DNA of 35,753 nt from positions 1 to 35,753 of the forward strand of contig JALFIM010000068.1 in NCBI GenBank assembly GCA_022775985.1, written 5' to 3'. Position 1 is the stretch's first letter, and every line of letters starts with the position of its first letter. The notes beneath the pieces are model-generated. The model saw nothing but the letters and a program-made list of their open reading frames with translations. It made no database searches and was not told where the DNA came from. The position numbers were made by a program, and so were the translations under genes. This document shows positions 17,653-25,219 of this stretch, piece by piece. Origin of the DNA: Prevotella sp. (GTDB taxonomy: Bacteria; Bacteroidota; Bacteroidia; Bacteroidales; Bacteroidaceae).

Positions 17653-17676
17653 TGCACAAAAGACAACGTTTGTGCA
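17653..17676. promoter_or_regulatory. Palindrome upstream of etfB promoter
   Basis: TGCACAAA (17653-17660), an 8-nt spacer and TTTGTGCA (17669-17676) form a perfect inverted repeat, with another TGTGCA at 17691. It ends about 40 nt before the -33 box of the etfB promoter. The symmetry suits a dimeric regulator site. No regulator is identified. Confidence 0.4.
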
Positions 17677-17713
17677 CATGAAAAGCCGTAATGTGCATTT
17701 TATGAACGGCAAA

Positions 17714-17749
17714 TTTGGCTGTAACTCAAAAAGTTGTTACTTTTGTAAC
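17714..17749 (+). promoter_or_regulatory. Promoter of etfB operon with overlapping palindrome
   Basis: TTTG (17714-17717), a 20-nt spacer and TACTTTTG (17738-17745) fit the Bacteroidota consensus, placing initiation near 17751 and a short leader of about 28 nt. The -7 box lies within the palindrome GTTAC-TTTT-GTAAC (17736-17749), and a third half-site, GTAAC, sits at 17721-17725. A protein bound there would block the promoter, so an operator is likely. Confidence 0.75.
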
Positions 17750-17778
17750 CCGAAATTTCACAATAATATTATATATTT

Positions 17779-18648
17779 ATGAGTTTGAAAATTGTTGTAC
17801 TTGCCAAGCAAGTACCCGACACAAGAAATGTCGGCAAGGATGCGATGACGGCCGAAGGAACTGTCAACCGCGCAGCCTTGCCCGCTATCTTCAATCCAGA
17901 AGACTTGAACGCATTGGAGCAGGCTCTCCGTCTGAAAGAGCAGAATCCGGGCTCAACCGTTGGAATCCTCACCATGGGCCCTCCACGTGCGGCTGAGGTT
18001 ATCCGCCAGGGACTATACAGAGGAGCCGATACCGGCTGGCTGCTTACCGACAGACTGTTTGCAGGAGCCGACACTCTGGCCACTTCATACGCTCTCGCTA
18101 CCGCAATAAAGAAAATTGGTGACGTAGACGTAGTGATAGGCGGACGACAGGCTATCGACGGCGACACGGCACAGGTAGGCCCGCAGGTGGCACAGAAACT
18201 CGGCATGGCACAGGTCACGTACGCCGAGGAGATAGAGAAGTGCGAGAATGGCAAGCTGACAATCCGCCGCCATATCGACGGTGGCGTGGAGACAGTGGAG
18301 GCTCCTATGCCTCTCGTTGTCACGGTGACGGGAAGCGCAGACCCCTGCCGTCCGTGCAACGCCAAGCTCGTGATGAAGTACAAGCGTGCCACGGCTCCTA
18401 TGGAGCGCGGCGCCGAGGATGCCTACAACTACCTCTATGAGGAGCGTCCTTACCTCACGCTCAACCAGTGGACAGTAGCCGATGTCGATGGCGACCCCGC
18501 GCAGTGCGGCCTCAGCGGCTCGCCGACGAAGGTGAAGGCCGTGAAGAACATCGTATTCCAGGCTAAGGAAAGCAAGACTCTCACAGGCAGCGACGCAGAC
18601 ATCGAGGGACTGGTGAAGGAATTGTTGGACGAAAAAATCATTGGATAA
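17779..18648 (+). CDS. etfB: Electron transfer flavoprotein beta subunit
   Basis: This is the small subunit of the soluble ETF heterodimer, which carries electrons from acyl-CoA dehydrogenases. The 289-residue protein begins MSLKIVVLAKQVPDTRNVG, the family N-terminus. Other signatures are VGILTMGPPRAAEVIRQGL, the ADTLATSYALATAIKK segment, GGRQAIDGDTAQVGPQVA (the AMP-contacting region) and DPCRPCNAKLVMKYKRA. Codon use is ordinary for the window. It is first in the operon with etfA and an acyl-CoA dehydrogenase, behind a strong promoter with overlapping palindromes. Regulation by an unknown repressor or activator is inferred from those sites. Confidence 0.95.
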   Translation: MSLKIVVLAKQVPDTRNVGKDAMTAEGTVNRAALPAIFNPEDLNALEQALRLKEQNPGSTVGILTMGPPRAAEVIRQGLYRGADTGWLLTDRLFAGADTLATSYALATAIKKIGDVDVVIGGRQAIDGDTAQVGPQVAQKLGMAQVTYAEEIEKCENGKLTIRRHIDGGVETVEAPMPLVVTVTGSADPCRPCNAKLVMKYKRATAPMERGAEDAYNYLYEERPYLTLNQWTVADVDGDPAQCGLSGSPTKVKAVKNIVFQAKESKTLTGSDADIEGLVKELLDEKIIG

Positions 18649-18656
18649 ATCCAGGG

Positions 18657-18847
18657 TTTTGAATCTTGAGCCTTGGATTTTGGATTGTCGTCTGCGCCGA
18701 TTATGAATAGACAGGCTTTGGGTTGTTGAAACCGGTATAAGTCAAGTCTGTTCGTTACGTGATGGCAGACGGTGGAGTGAGCAAGTCACTGATTCAAAAT
18801 TCGAAAATCAAAATTGCGCCAATGCCGCAGTAACTCAAAATTCAAAA
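18657..18847. repeat. Possible MITE remnant between etfB and etfA
   Basis: TTTTGAATCTTGAG (18657-18670) and CTCAAAATTCAAAA (18834-18847) are inverted repeats matching at 13 of 14 positions, about 160 nt apart. The right end continues as an AT-rich run of ATTCAAAA-like units (18791-18863). The 220-nt gap is unusual because etfBA genes are normally nearly adjacent. A small non-autonomous insertion remnant is one explanation; simple AT-rich repeats is another. No target-site duplication was established. Confidence 0.35.
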
Positions 18848-18868
18848 TTCAAAAGTCAAAAATCTATT

Positions 18869-19891
18869 ATGAACAACGTATTCGTATATTGCGAAATAGA
18901 AGGCACCAAGGTGCAGGAGGTTTCTCAGGAACTGCTCACCAAGGGCCGCAAACTTGCCAACCAGCTGGGCGTGGAACTCAACGCCATTGTTGCCGGCACA
19001 GGTATCAAGGACAAGGTGGAGGACCAGATACTTCCCTACGGAGTAGACAAGCTCTTCGTGTTTGACGGAGAGGGACTCTTCCCCTACACCTCTGCTCCTC
19101 ACACAGATATATTAGTCAACCTCTTCAAGGAGGAGAAACCACAGATATGCCTCATGGGTGCCACCGTCATAGGCCGCGACCTCGGCCCGCGCGTGTCGTC
19201 ATCGCTCACGAGCGGTCTTACCGCAGACTGCACGCAGCTTGAGATAGGCGACTACGACGACAAGAAGAAGGGCATACACTACGACAACCTGCTCTACCAG
19301 ATTCGTCCGGCATTCGGCGGCAACATCGTGGCCACCATCGTCAACCCCGAGCACCGTCCGCAGATGGCCACCGTGCGCAGCGGTGTCATGCAGAAGGCCC
19401 TCTATGACGGCGATGCTAAGGGCGAGGTGGTATATCCCGAGGTGGCAAAGTACGTACCCGCAGAGGACTATGTGGTGAAAGTGCTCGACCGTCATATAGA
19501 GGAAGCCAAGCACAACCTCAAGGGAGCTCCCATCGTAGTGGCCGGAGGCTATGGCGTGGGAAGCAAGGAGAACTTCGACTTGCTGTTCCAGCTTGCCAAG
19601 GAACTGCATGGTGAGGTGGGCGCAAGCCGTGCCGCCGTGGATGCAGGATGGGTAGACCACGACCGCCAGATAGGCCAGACGGGTGTCACTGTACACCCGA
19701 AAGTGTACATCGCATGTGGTATCAGCGGCCAGATTCAGCACATCGCGGGCATGCAGGACTCGGGCATCATCATCTCTGTCAACAGCGATCCCGACGCACC
19801 TATCAACAAGATAGCCGACTATGTAATCAACGGCACTGTTGAGGACGTGCTGCCGAAACTCATCAAATACTACAAGCAGAACTCGAAATAA
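18869..19891 (+). CDS. etfA: Electron transfer flavoprotein alpha subunit
   Basis: This is the large, FAD-binding subunit of ETF. The protein has 340 residues, starting MNNVFVYCEIEGTKVQEVSQ. The C-terminal FAD domain shows VVAGGYGVGSKENF, the GASRAAVDAGWVDHDRQIGQTG block, KVYIACGISGQIQHIAGM and IISVNSDPDAPI, all hallmark motifs. The N-terminal half carries ATVIGRDLGPRVSSSL and GLTADCTQL. It follows etfB after a 220-nt AT-rich gap and is separated from the acyl-CoA dehydrogenase by only 8 nt. All three are expected to act together, passing electrons from acyl-CoA oxidation or, in reverse, supporting reduction of an enoyl-CoA. Sequence alone cannot decide the direction or whether electron bifurcation occurs. 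Confidence 0.96.
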   Translation: MNNVFVYCEIEGTKVQEVSQELLTKGRKLANQLGVELNAIVAGTGIKDKVEDQILPYGVDKLFVFDGEGLFPYTSAPHTDILVNLFKEEKPQICLMGATVIGRDLGPRVSSSLTSGLTADCTQLEIGDYDDKKKGIHYDNLLYQIRPAFGGNIVATIVNPEHRPQMATVRSGVMQKALYDGDAKGEVVYPEVAKYVPAEDYVVKVLDRHIEEAKHNLKGAPIVVAGGYGVGSKENFDLLFQLAKELHGEVGASRAAVDAGWVDHDRQIGQTGVTVHPKVYIACGISGQIQHIAGMQDSGIIISVNSDPDAPINKIADYVINGTVEDVLPKLIKYYKQNSK

Positions 19892-19899
19892 TTAGACAA

Positions 19900-21633
19900 A
19901 TGGCAAACTATTATACAGACCACCCCGAGTTTGATTTCTACTTGAATCACCCGGAAATGAAGAGAGTCGTGGAGCTTAAGGAGCGCAACTTCGCCGACAA
20001 GGACAAGTACGAGGATGCTCCCGTAGACTTCAATGACGCTATTGAGAACTACAAGCGCGTGCTTGACATCACTGGCGACATAGCCGCCAACATCATAGAG
20101 CCCAACTCTGAGGACGTAGACCTCGAGGGCCCGCACCTCGTAGACGGACGCATGCACTACGCATCCAAGACCTACGACAACCTGAAGGCCACACGCCAGG
20201 CCGGACTCTGGGGCATATCCATGCCTCGCCGCTACAACGGTCTCAACCTTCCCATCACTCCTTACTCCATGGCTTCGGAGATAGTGTCGTGCGCTGATGC
20301 CGGATTCCAGAACATCTGGAGCCTTCAGGACTGCATAGAGACCCTCTATGAGTTTGGCAGTGAGGAGCAGCGTCAGAAGTACATACCGCGCGTATGTGCC
20401 GGTGAGACCATGAGTATGGATCTCACTGAGCCCGATGCCGGCTCTGACCTGCAGCGCGTCATGCTCAAGGCCACCTTCGATGAGGCCAACAACTGCTGGC
20501 GTCTTAACGGCGTAAAGCGTTTCATCACCAACGGCGACAGCGACATACATCTCGTGCTCGCACGCTCGGAGGAGGGCACACATGACGGCCGCGGACTCTC
20601 CATGTTCATCTACGACAAGAACGATGGCGGCGTGACCGTGCGCCACATAGAGAACAAACTCGGCATACACGGCTCGCCTACATGTGAGCTTGTGTACAAG
20701 AACGCCAAGGCTGAGCTTTGCGGAAGCACCCGTCTGGGACTCATCAAGTACGTCATGGCACTGATGAACGGCGCACGTCTGGGCATCGCCGCACAGTCTG
20801 TGGGCGTGAGCCAGGCCGCTTACAATGAGGCACTCGCCTATGCCAAGGAGCGCAAGCAGTTTGATACTGAAATCATTAAGTTCCCTGCTGTCTACGACAT
20901 GGTGAGCCGCATCAAGGCCAAACTCGATGCCGGCCGCTCCATTCTCTACCAGACAGCACGCTATGTAGACATATACAAGGCTCTCGAGGACATCTCGCGC
21001 GAGCGCAAGCTCACCGCAGAGGAGCGTCAGGAGCTCAAGAAGTACAGCCGGTTGGCAGACGCGTTCACTCCGCTTGCAAAGGGTATGAACTCTGAGTATG
21101 CCAACCAGAACTCGTACGATGCCATACAGGTGCATGGCGGTTCGGGCTTCATCATGGAGTACAAGAGCCAGCGTCTCTACCGCGACGCACGCATATTCTC
21201 CATCTACGAGGGCACTACGCAGCTTCAGGTGGTGGCCGCCATACGCTACATCACCAACGGCACGTACCTCAGCATCATAAAGGAGATGCTCGGTCGTGAG
21301 GTGTCTGAGGAGATGAAGGGCCTGAAGGGCCGTGTGGAGAAGCTCATCGCTGAGTACGAGAAGGTGCTCGCCGATGTCAAGGCCGAGGCCAACCAGGAGA
21401 AGCAGGACTTCATAGCCCGCCGCCTCTATGAGATTACTGCCGACATCATCATGTCGCTGCTCATCATAGATGATGCCTCACGTGCCCCCGAACTGTTTGC
21501 CAAGAGTGCCAACGTGTTCGTGCGTCACGCCGAGGAGGAGGTTCTCGGACACGTCAAGTTCATAGATAGCTTCAGTGCCGACGACCTGGCTTTCTACCGC
21601 CAGCAGGCTGCTGAGGCCGAGGCTGCGGAGTGA
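19900..21633 (+). CDS. Acyl-CoA dehydrogenase, long form
   Basis: This FAD flavoenzyme introduces a double bond between C2 and C3 of an acyl-CoA and hands electrons to ETF. At 577 residues it is longer than the usual 380; the extra C-terminal 120 residues or so resemble the longer family members with an added helical domain. Visible motifs are MDLTEPDAGSDLQ (173-185), GVKRFITNGDSD, the QVHGGSGFIMEY segment (410-421) and RIFSIYEGTTQLQ, where Glu437 is the expected catalytic base. The start is 8 nt after etfA, and a strong bidirectional terminator follows 80 nt past the stop. The substrate is unknown: short-chain butyryl/crotonyl-type and amino-acid-derived acyl-CoAs are all possible. Confidence 0.92.
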   Translation: MANYYTDHPEFDFYLNHPEMKRVVELKERNFADKDKYEDAPVDFNDAIENYKRVLDITGDIAANIIEPNSEDVDLEGPHLVDGRMHYASKTYDNLKATRQAGLWGISMPRRYNGLNLPITPYSMASEIVSCADAGFQNIWSLQDCIETLYEFGSEEQRQKYIPRVCAGETMSMDLTEPDAGSDLQRVMLKATFDEANNCWRLNGVKRFITNGDSDIHLVLARSEEGTHDGRGLSMFIYDKNDGGVTVRHIENKLGIHGSPTCELVYKNAKAELCGSTRLGLIKYVMALMNGARLGIAAQSVGVSQAAYNEALAYAKERKQFDTEIIKFPAVYDMVSRIKAKLDAGRSILYQTARYVDIYKALEDISRERKLTAEERQELKKYSRLADAFTPLAKGMNSEYANQNSYDAIQVHGGSGFIMEYKSQRLYRDARIFSIYEGTTQLQVVAAIRYITNGTYLSIIKEMLGREVSEEMKGLKGRVEKLIAEYEKVLADVKAEANQEKQDFIARRLYEITADIIMSLLIIDDASRAPELFAKSANVFVRHAEEEVLGHVKFIDSFSADDLAFYRQQAAEAEAAE

Positions 21634-21713
21634 TAGCCGCTGCCTGTATGGCATTATAACCACTGCTTATGTGCGTTGAGCCGTATAGGCGGCAATGCTT
21701 TATGATACAAGAA

Positions 21714-21759
21714 AATGCCGTCTGGCTGCGAATCATTGCTGATTCCGCCAGACGGCATT
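21714..21759. terminator. Bidirectional terminator
   Basis: AATGCCGTCTGGC (21714-21726) pairs perfectly with GCCAGACGGCATT (21747-21759), and GAATC (21730-21734) pairs with GATTC (21741-21745) inside. A-rich sequence precedes it and ATTATTATG follows. It sits between the convergent acyl-CoA dehydrogenase and LuxR-type genes and can serve both. Confidence 0.85.
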
Positions 21760-21795
21760 ATTATGTTATGTGGGTGATTGGGCTTCGGCCTGTGG

Positions 21796-22851
21796 TCAGT
21801 CGTTCAGACTTTGGTTTATGGCATTGGTGAGATATATGCGCAAGTTATCCTTGCGTTGCAGCCCGAGCTTGCGGCGTATGTGCGAGCGTTGGCTCGTGAT
21901 GTTTGACTCATTCTTCTGGAGTATGGCGCATACCTCCCTCAGCGACTTGCCCTGCACTATCAGCCAGCATATCTGAAACTCCGACTCCGTGAGCTGCGGG
22001 CACGCCTTCAGCAGGGCCGCCTTCTTCGTGTTGTCATCGTAGATGTAGCGTTCCACGTTCTTTATGATGTGCTGTCGGCGCTCGGGCGAGAGCCTGTCTA
22101 TCAGTCCTCCGGCCTTCTCTGGCGGCAGACTTGAGTCGCTTGACAGTATGTCGAGCGACTTGCGCTCCTCGTGCGACATGTCATCGGCTGGTATTGTGGG
22201 CTTCTCCATCCGCTCGTCAGGCCCGTTGCCGGCGTACAGTCCGCCGCTCTCCACGGAGTTGGAGGACAGACTCAGCGTGAAGGCCCTGTAACTCTTTATC
22301 TTCATGTAGTTGATGATGGTGAGCAGAATCACCGACAGCGCCATGACGCTGAAGAACCATACCGACTGAAACAGGGAGTCGTCCTTGCCTATGCAGAGGC
22401 ATACGATGTACACGACAGGCATGGTGGCTCCCATGACTACGGGTAGATACTTGAGCCGTCCTACAATGGCGAATATTATGGCGGCCACACACATCATGAA
22501 GTTTCCGAACACCATGTGCGGCGTGAAGAAGTCTACCGCGCACTGGCCGAGTATCACCTCCACGTTGAGCCGTGTGAAGATGACCGACAGAAGCACCGAC
22601 AACGCCGCCTTCACGCTCATGTGGTGAGTCCAGAAAGCTATCTCTATGCCCACGTATATGAGCAGCTGCAGGGCGGACATCGACGTGAACAGCACACCGC
22701 TCCGTCCGCTCCATCCCAGCAGGTTGGAGGGGATTATATACAGTTCGGTGAATGTCAGCACGAGAAATGAGATGATGCATCGGCGGTTGATAATGCCTTC
22801 AATGCCCGGCTTGTCGTCATATCCAGTGTGTTTAAGAATCCTCTTTATCAT
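21796..22851 (-). CDS. Membrane-anchored LuxR-type transcriptional regulator
   Basis: The protein has 351 residues from ATG 22851 (MIKRILKHTGYDDKPGIEGI). The open frame extends another 114 codons upstream, but that part overlaps the promoter region and shows no family character. Residues about 20-200 contain several hydrophobic helices (CIISFLVLTFTELYIIP, LLIYVGIEIAFWTHHM, FGNFMMCVAAIIFAIVG, VMALSVILLTIINYM), indicating an integral-membrane sensor part. The C-terminal 60 residues form a LuxR/GerE helix-turn-helix (LTESEFQICWLIVQGKSLRE, NITSQRSHIRRKLGL). Such proteins are common in Prevotella; their signals are unknown. It faces the etf/acyl-CoA dehydrogenase operon convergently, so a regulatory link is not implied by position alone. 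Confidence 0.85.
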   Translation of the reverse strand: MIKRILKHTGYDDKPGIEGIINRRCIISFLVLTFTELYIIPSNLLGWSGRSGVLFTSMSALQLLIYVGIEIAFWTHHMSVKAALSVLLSVIFTRLNVEVILGQCAVDFFTPHMVFGNFMMCVAAIIFAIVGRLKYLPVVMGATMPVVYIVCLCIGKDDSLFQSVWFFSVMALSVILLTIINYMKIKSYRAFTLSLSSNSVESGGLYAGNGPDERMEKPTIPADDMSHEERKSLDILSSDSSLPPEKAGGLIDRLSPERRQHIIKNVERYIYDDNTKKAALLKACPQLTESEFQICWLIVQGKSLREVCAILQKNESNITSQRSHIRRKLGLQRKDNLRIYLTNAINQSLND

Positions 22852-22917
22852 AGTAAGAATACATGCTGTGTGTGCGTAATGGGTCAATGTCTTTGCAGCA
22901 CTTGCTTTTTCATGCTG

Positions 22918-22925
22918 CAAAATTA
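22918..22925 (-). promoter_or_regulatory. Candidate -7 element for the LuxR-type gene
   Basis: On the minus strand this reads TAATTTTG, fitting TAnnTTTG. The -33 region is only T-rich. Initiation near 22911 would leave a leader of about 60 nt before ATG 22851 and supports that start over the longer frame. Confidence 0.45.
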
Positions 22926-23087
22926 TATATTTTTCCGATAAAAGGCAGTTAGCGGAACATGAAAAATTCTGCATTTTTATTGATGTTAACACCTCGTGCC
23001 GCTGCCTGTTCGTGCTGCTCCGCTGGCTATAAGCAGCTGCTGAAGGCACCACTGCGGATGTGTGCTGATGACGGCCAGGCACAAGTT

Positions 23088-23138
23088 TCGGTGTCGTAGT
23101 GTCAGTGTTTATCGGTGTTTCAGTGTTTTTCAGTGTAA
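23088..23138. repeat. Degenerate short tandem repeat (CRGTGTTT-like)
   Basis: A run of imperfect 8-12 nt units related to CGGTGTTT/CAGTGTTTTT repeats about five times. It lies in the 730-nt gene-free gap between the LuxR-type regulator and the C1 peptidase. No coding or hairpin role is evident. Confidence 0.5.
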
Positions 23139-23186
23139 TAAAACGCCCTTTTTTATAACGTTTGCGCACCGTCTGTGCTTGATGGC

Positions 23187-23217
23187 TTGGCACAGCCGCT
23201 GTAAATGCTTAACTTTG
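23187..23217 (+). promoter_or_regulatory. Orphan promoter in 730-nt gap
   Basis: TTG (23187-23189), a 20-nt spacer and TAACTTTG (23210-23217) fit the Bacteroidota consensus. Initiation is expected near 23224, about 360 nt before the next gene and with a terminator in between, which points to a separate short transcript or an attenuated leader. Confidence 0.65.
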
Positions 23218-23223
23218 TACCAT

Positions 23224-23485
23224 GACAAGTGGGCATGGCGTGCCCACACATACAGTGCTATGCTGCAAGCATCGGACACTGAATACTGCATTGCACGGCA
23301 CGTGTGCGTGGTCACGCTTTGTGGCCGCATGGCGGCCGGGAAGAATATAATATGATGGAATACATTTAATTATACTACAAAGACAACACTCATGTGCTGG
23401 CAGCAGCCTGTAGGTACATGATATTAGGTTGCATAATTTTTACTTGAGAAACGGCATGACAGTAGCGACTGCCATGCCGTTTTTG
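23224..23485 (+). ncRNA. Candidate small RNA or pepC leader
   Basis: The segment from the predicted start near 23224 to the terminator ending at 23485 is about 262 nt and has no convincing protein; the only ORF opening at the promoter, ATG 23222, runs 42 codons and looks unlike a protein. Predicted hairpins are GTGGGCA/TGCCCAC (23229-23247), ATGCT/AGCAT inside CAGTG/CACTG, GGCCGC/GCGGCC (23322-23336), and CATGT/ACATG. The family is not recognised. It could be a stand-alone small RNA or a terminated leader of the downstream peptidase gene. Confidence 0.4.
23449..23485 (+). terminator. Rho-independent terminator upstream of pepC
   Basis: AAACGGCATG (23449-23458) pairs with CATGCCGTTT (23473-23482), with AGT/ACT pairing inside the loop, followed by TTTTTG. 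It stands between the orphan promoter at 23187 and the C1 peptidase gene. Confidence 0.8.
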
Positions 23486-23549
23486 CTGCGTTTGCGGCCC
23501 TATTGGGCGAAATAGAAGGCCACAGGCACGCTAATCCAAATAAAAGCAT

Positions 23550-23557
23550 TAAATTTG
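23550..23557 (+). promoter_or_regulatory. Candidate -7 element for the C1 peptidase
   Basis: TAAATTTG fits TAnnTTTG and lies 24 nt before ATG 23582. No TTTG is seen at the expected -33 position. If used, the gene is transcribed independently of the terminated upstream transcript. Confidence 0.5.
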
Positions 23558-23581
23558 TATCTGCAATCAAGAACACATAAT

Positions 23582-24988
23582 ATGAACACAACCAAATCCA
23601 TCGTCCTGGCCTTATGCCTCATGGCAGCGGGCGGGGCTTGTGCCCAGCAGTCAGACGGCGGCATATCAGCAGACATGCTTAGCCGCATACGCTCGGCCCA
23701 GTCTACGGCTGCCGACAAGGCACTCTTCAACGCCATCGCGTCAAACAAGATCGATGACATAGCCTTCAACTTCGCCAACTCAGGCGACATAGACACGCAC
23801 TTCAGCGTGGAGACGCCCAAGCAGAGCATACACGACCAGAAGAGTTCGGGCCGCTGCTGGATGTTCTCCGGTCTCAACGTGCTGCGGTCTGACTTCGCCA
23901 AGCGGCATGCCGACTCCCTGCGCGTGGAGTTCTCGCACGACTATCTCTTCTTCTACGACCAGCTTGAGAAGGCCAACCTCATGCTTCAGGGAGTGGTAGA
24001 CTGCGCCAAGAAGTCCATGGACGACACGCGCGTGCAGTTCTTCTTCAAGAATCCGCTCAACGACGGCGGCACGTTCTGCGGCGTGAGCGACCTCGCCGGC
24101 AAGTACGGACTGGTGCCCAAGAGCGTGCAGCCGGAGACTTTCTCCGCCGAGAACACCAGCCGCATGTCGGCACTCGTGTCCTCTAAGCTGCGCGAGTTTG
24201 GCCTTGAGCTGCGCCAGATGGTAGCCGACGGCAAGAAGCCGGCGGCCATAAAGGAGCGCAAGACGCAGATGCTCGCCACCGTGTACCACATGCTGTGCCT
24301 CACGCTCGGCGAGCCTGTCAGCGAGTTCGACTATGCTTTCCGCGACAAGGACGGCAAGCAGGTGGGCGAGGTGCGCCACTACACGCCACGGCAGTTCTAC
24401 GACGCCACCGTGGGACGGCAGCTCAACGGTACGTTCATCATGGTGATGAACGACCCGCGCCGTCCTTATCACAAGACGTATGAGGTGGAGTACGACCGCC
24501 ACACCTACGACGGCCACAACTGGAAGTACCTCAACCTGCCAACCGATGAGATAGCACAGCTCGCCATAGCATCGCTCAAGGACGGGCGCAAGATGTACAG
24601 TTCCTACGATGTGGGCAAGCAGTTCGACCGCAAGCGCGGCTACCTCGACACCGCCAACTACGACTACGGCACGCTCTTCGGCACCACGTTCGGCATGGAC
24701 AAGGCGCAGCGCATAGCCACGTTCGACAGCGGCTCGACGCATGCCATGACCCTCACGGCCGTAGACCTCGACGCTGACGGCAAGCCCGTGAAGTGGAAGG
24801 TGGAGAACAGTTGGGGCCCGTCGTACGGACAGGCCGGCTGCCTCATCATGACCAACCGCTGGTTCGGTGAGTACATGTTCCGCCTCGTGGTAGACAAGGC
24901 GTATGTATCTGACGCGCTCCTCAAGGAGTATGAGCAGAAGCCCGTCATGGTAATGCCCGAGGATCCGCTCTTCGGCGTGGACGACTGA
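23582..24988 (+). CDS. Secreted C1-family aminopeptidase (bleomycin hydrolase type)
   Basis: This is a papain-fold cysteine peptidase related to PepC/bleomycin hydrolase. From ATG 23582 the protein has 468 residues, with a signal peptide (MNTTKSIVLALCLMAAGGA, likely cleaved after ACA near residue 21), so it acts in the periplasm or outside, unlike the cytosolic PepC of lactic acid bacteria. The catalytic triad is clear: Cys92 in QKSSGRCWMFSGLN with the oxyanion Gln86, His387 in GSTHAMTLTAV, and Asn409 in VENSWGPSYG. The C-terminus (MPEDPLFGVDD) is typical. The 9 codons before this ATG in the open frame overlap the candidate promoter and are excluded. It is preceded by a terminator-containing leader region and followed by a long hairpin. 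Confidence 0.93.
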   Translation: MNTTKSIVLALCLMAAGGACAQQSDGGISADMLSRIRSAQSTAADKALFNAIASNKIDDIAFNFANSGDIDTHFSVETPKQSIHDQKSSGRCWMFSGLNVLRSDFAKRHADSLRVEFSHDYLFFYDQLEKANLMLQGVVDCAKKSMDDTRVQFFFKNPLNDGGTFCGVSDLAGKYGLVPKSVQPETFSAENTSRMSALVSSKLREFGLELRQMVADGKKPAAIKERKTQMLATVYHMLCLTLGEPVSEFDYAFRDKDGKQVGEVRHYTPRQFYDATVGRQLNGTFIMVMNDPRRPYHKTYEVEYDRHTYDGHNWKYLNLPTDEIAQLAIASLKDGRKMYSSYDVGKQFDRKRGYLDTANYDYGTLFGTTFGMDKAQRIATFDSGSTHAMTLTAVDLDADGKPVKWKVENSWGPSYGQAGCLIMTNRWFGEYMFRLVVDKAYVSDALLKEYEQKPVMVMPEDPLFGVDD

Positions 24989-25119
24989 TGCCGTGCCCGG
25001 CATACACGTCTGTATGATGTGGATATGCACAGTATCACGGTCGGTTTGGTGCCGGCCATGTCATAGACCCAAGGTGTAATGCCTTGAGTAACAAGAATCT
25101 TATTGAAACCACACTCTGA

Positions 25120-25162
25120 AAGATTATAAGAACACACGGTGATCGCGTGTTCTTATAATCTT
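25120..25162. terminator. Long perfect hairpin after the C1 peptidase
   Basis: AAGATTATAAGAACAC (25120-25135) pairs perfectly over 16 bp with GTGTTCTTATAATCTT (25147-25162) around an 11-nt loop. It lies 131 nt past the peptidase stop and 57 nt before the next gene. There is no strong T-run, so it may be a terminator with a poor tail, an mRNA stabiliser or an operator. Confidence 0.5.
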
Positions 25163-25219
25163 ATGAAGCGTGATATGTATTATTATTGACCATTTACGAT
25201 GCTTTCACGATATATTACT

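Noticed and set aside
17352..17666. 104-codon minus-strand frame through repeat copy 2
   Set aside because: It is created by the repeat array itself; the composition is not protein-like and there is no conserved start context.
23062..23355. 97-codon plus-strand open frame before the C1 peptidase
   Set aside because: It spans the tandem repeat and the orphan promoter, is Cys/Arg/His-rich and resembles no protein. Not called as a gene.
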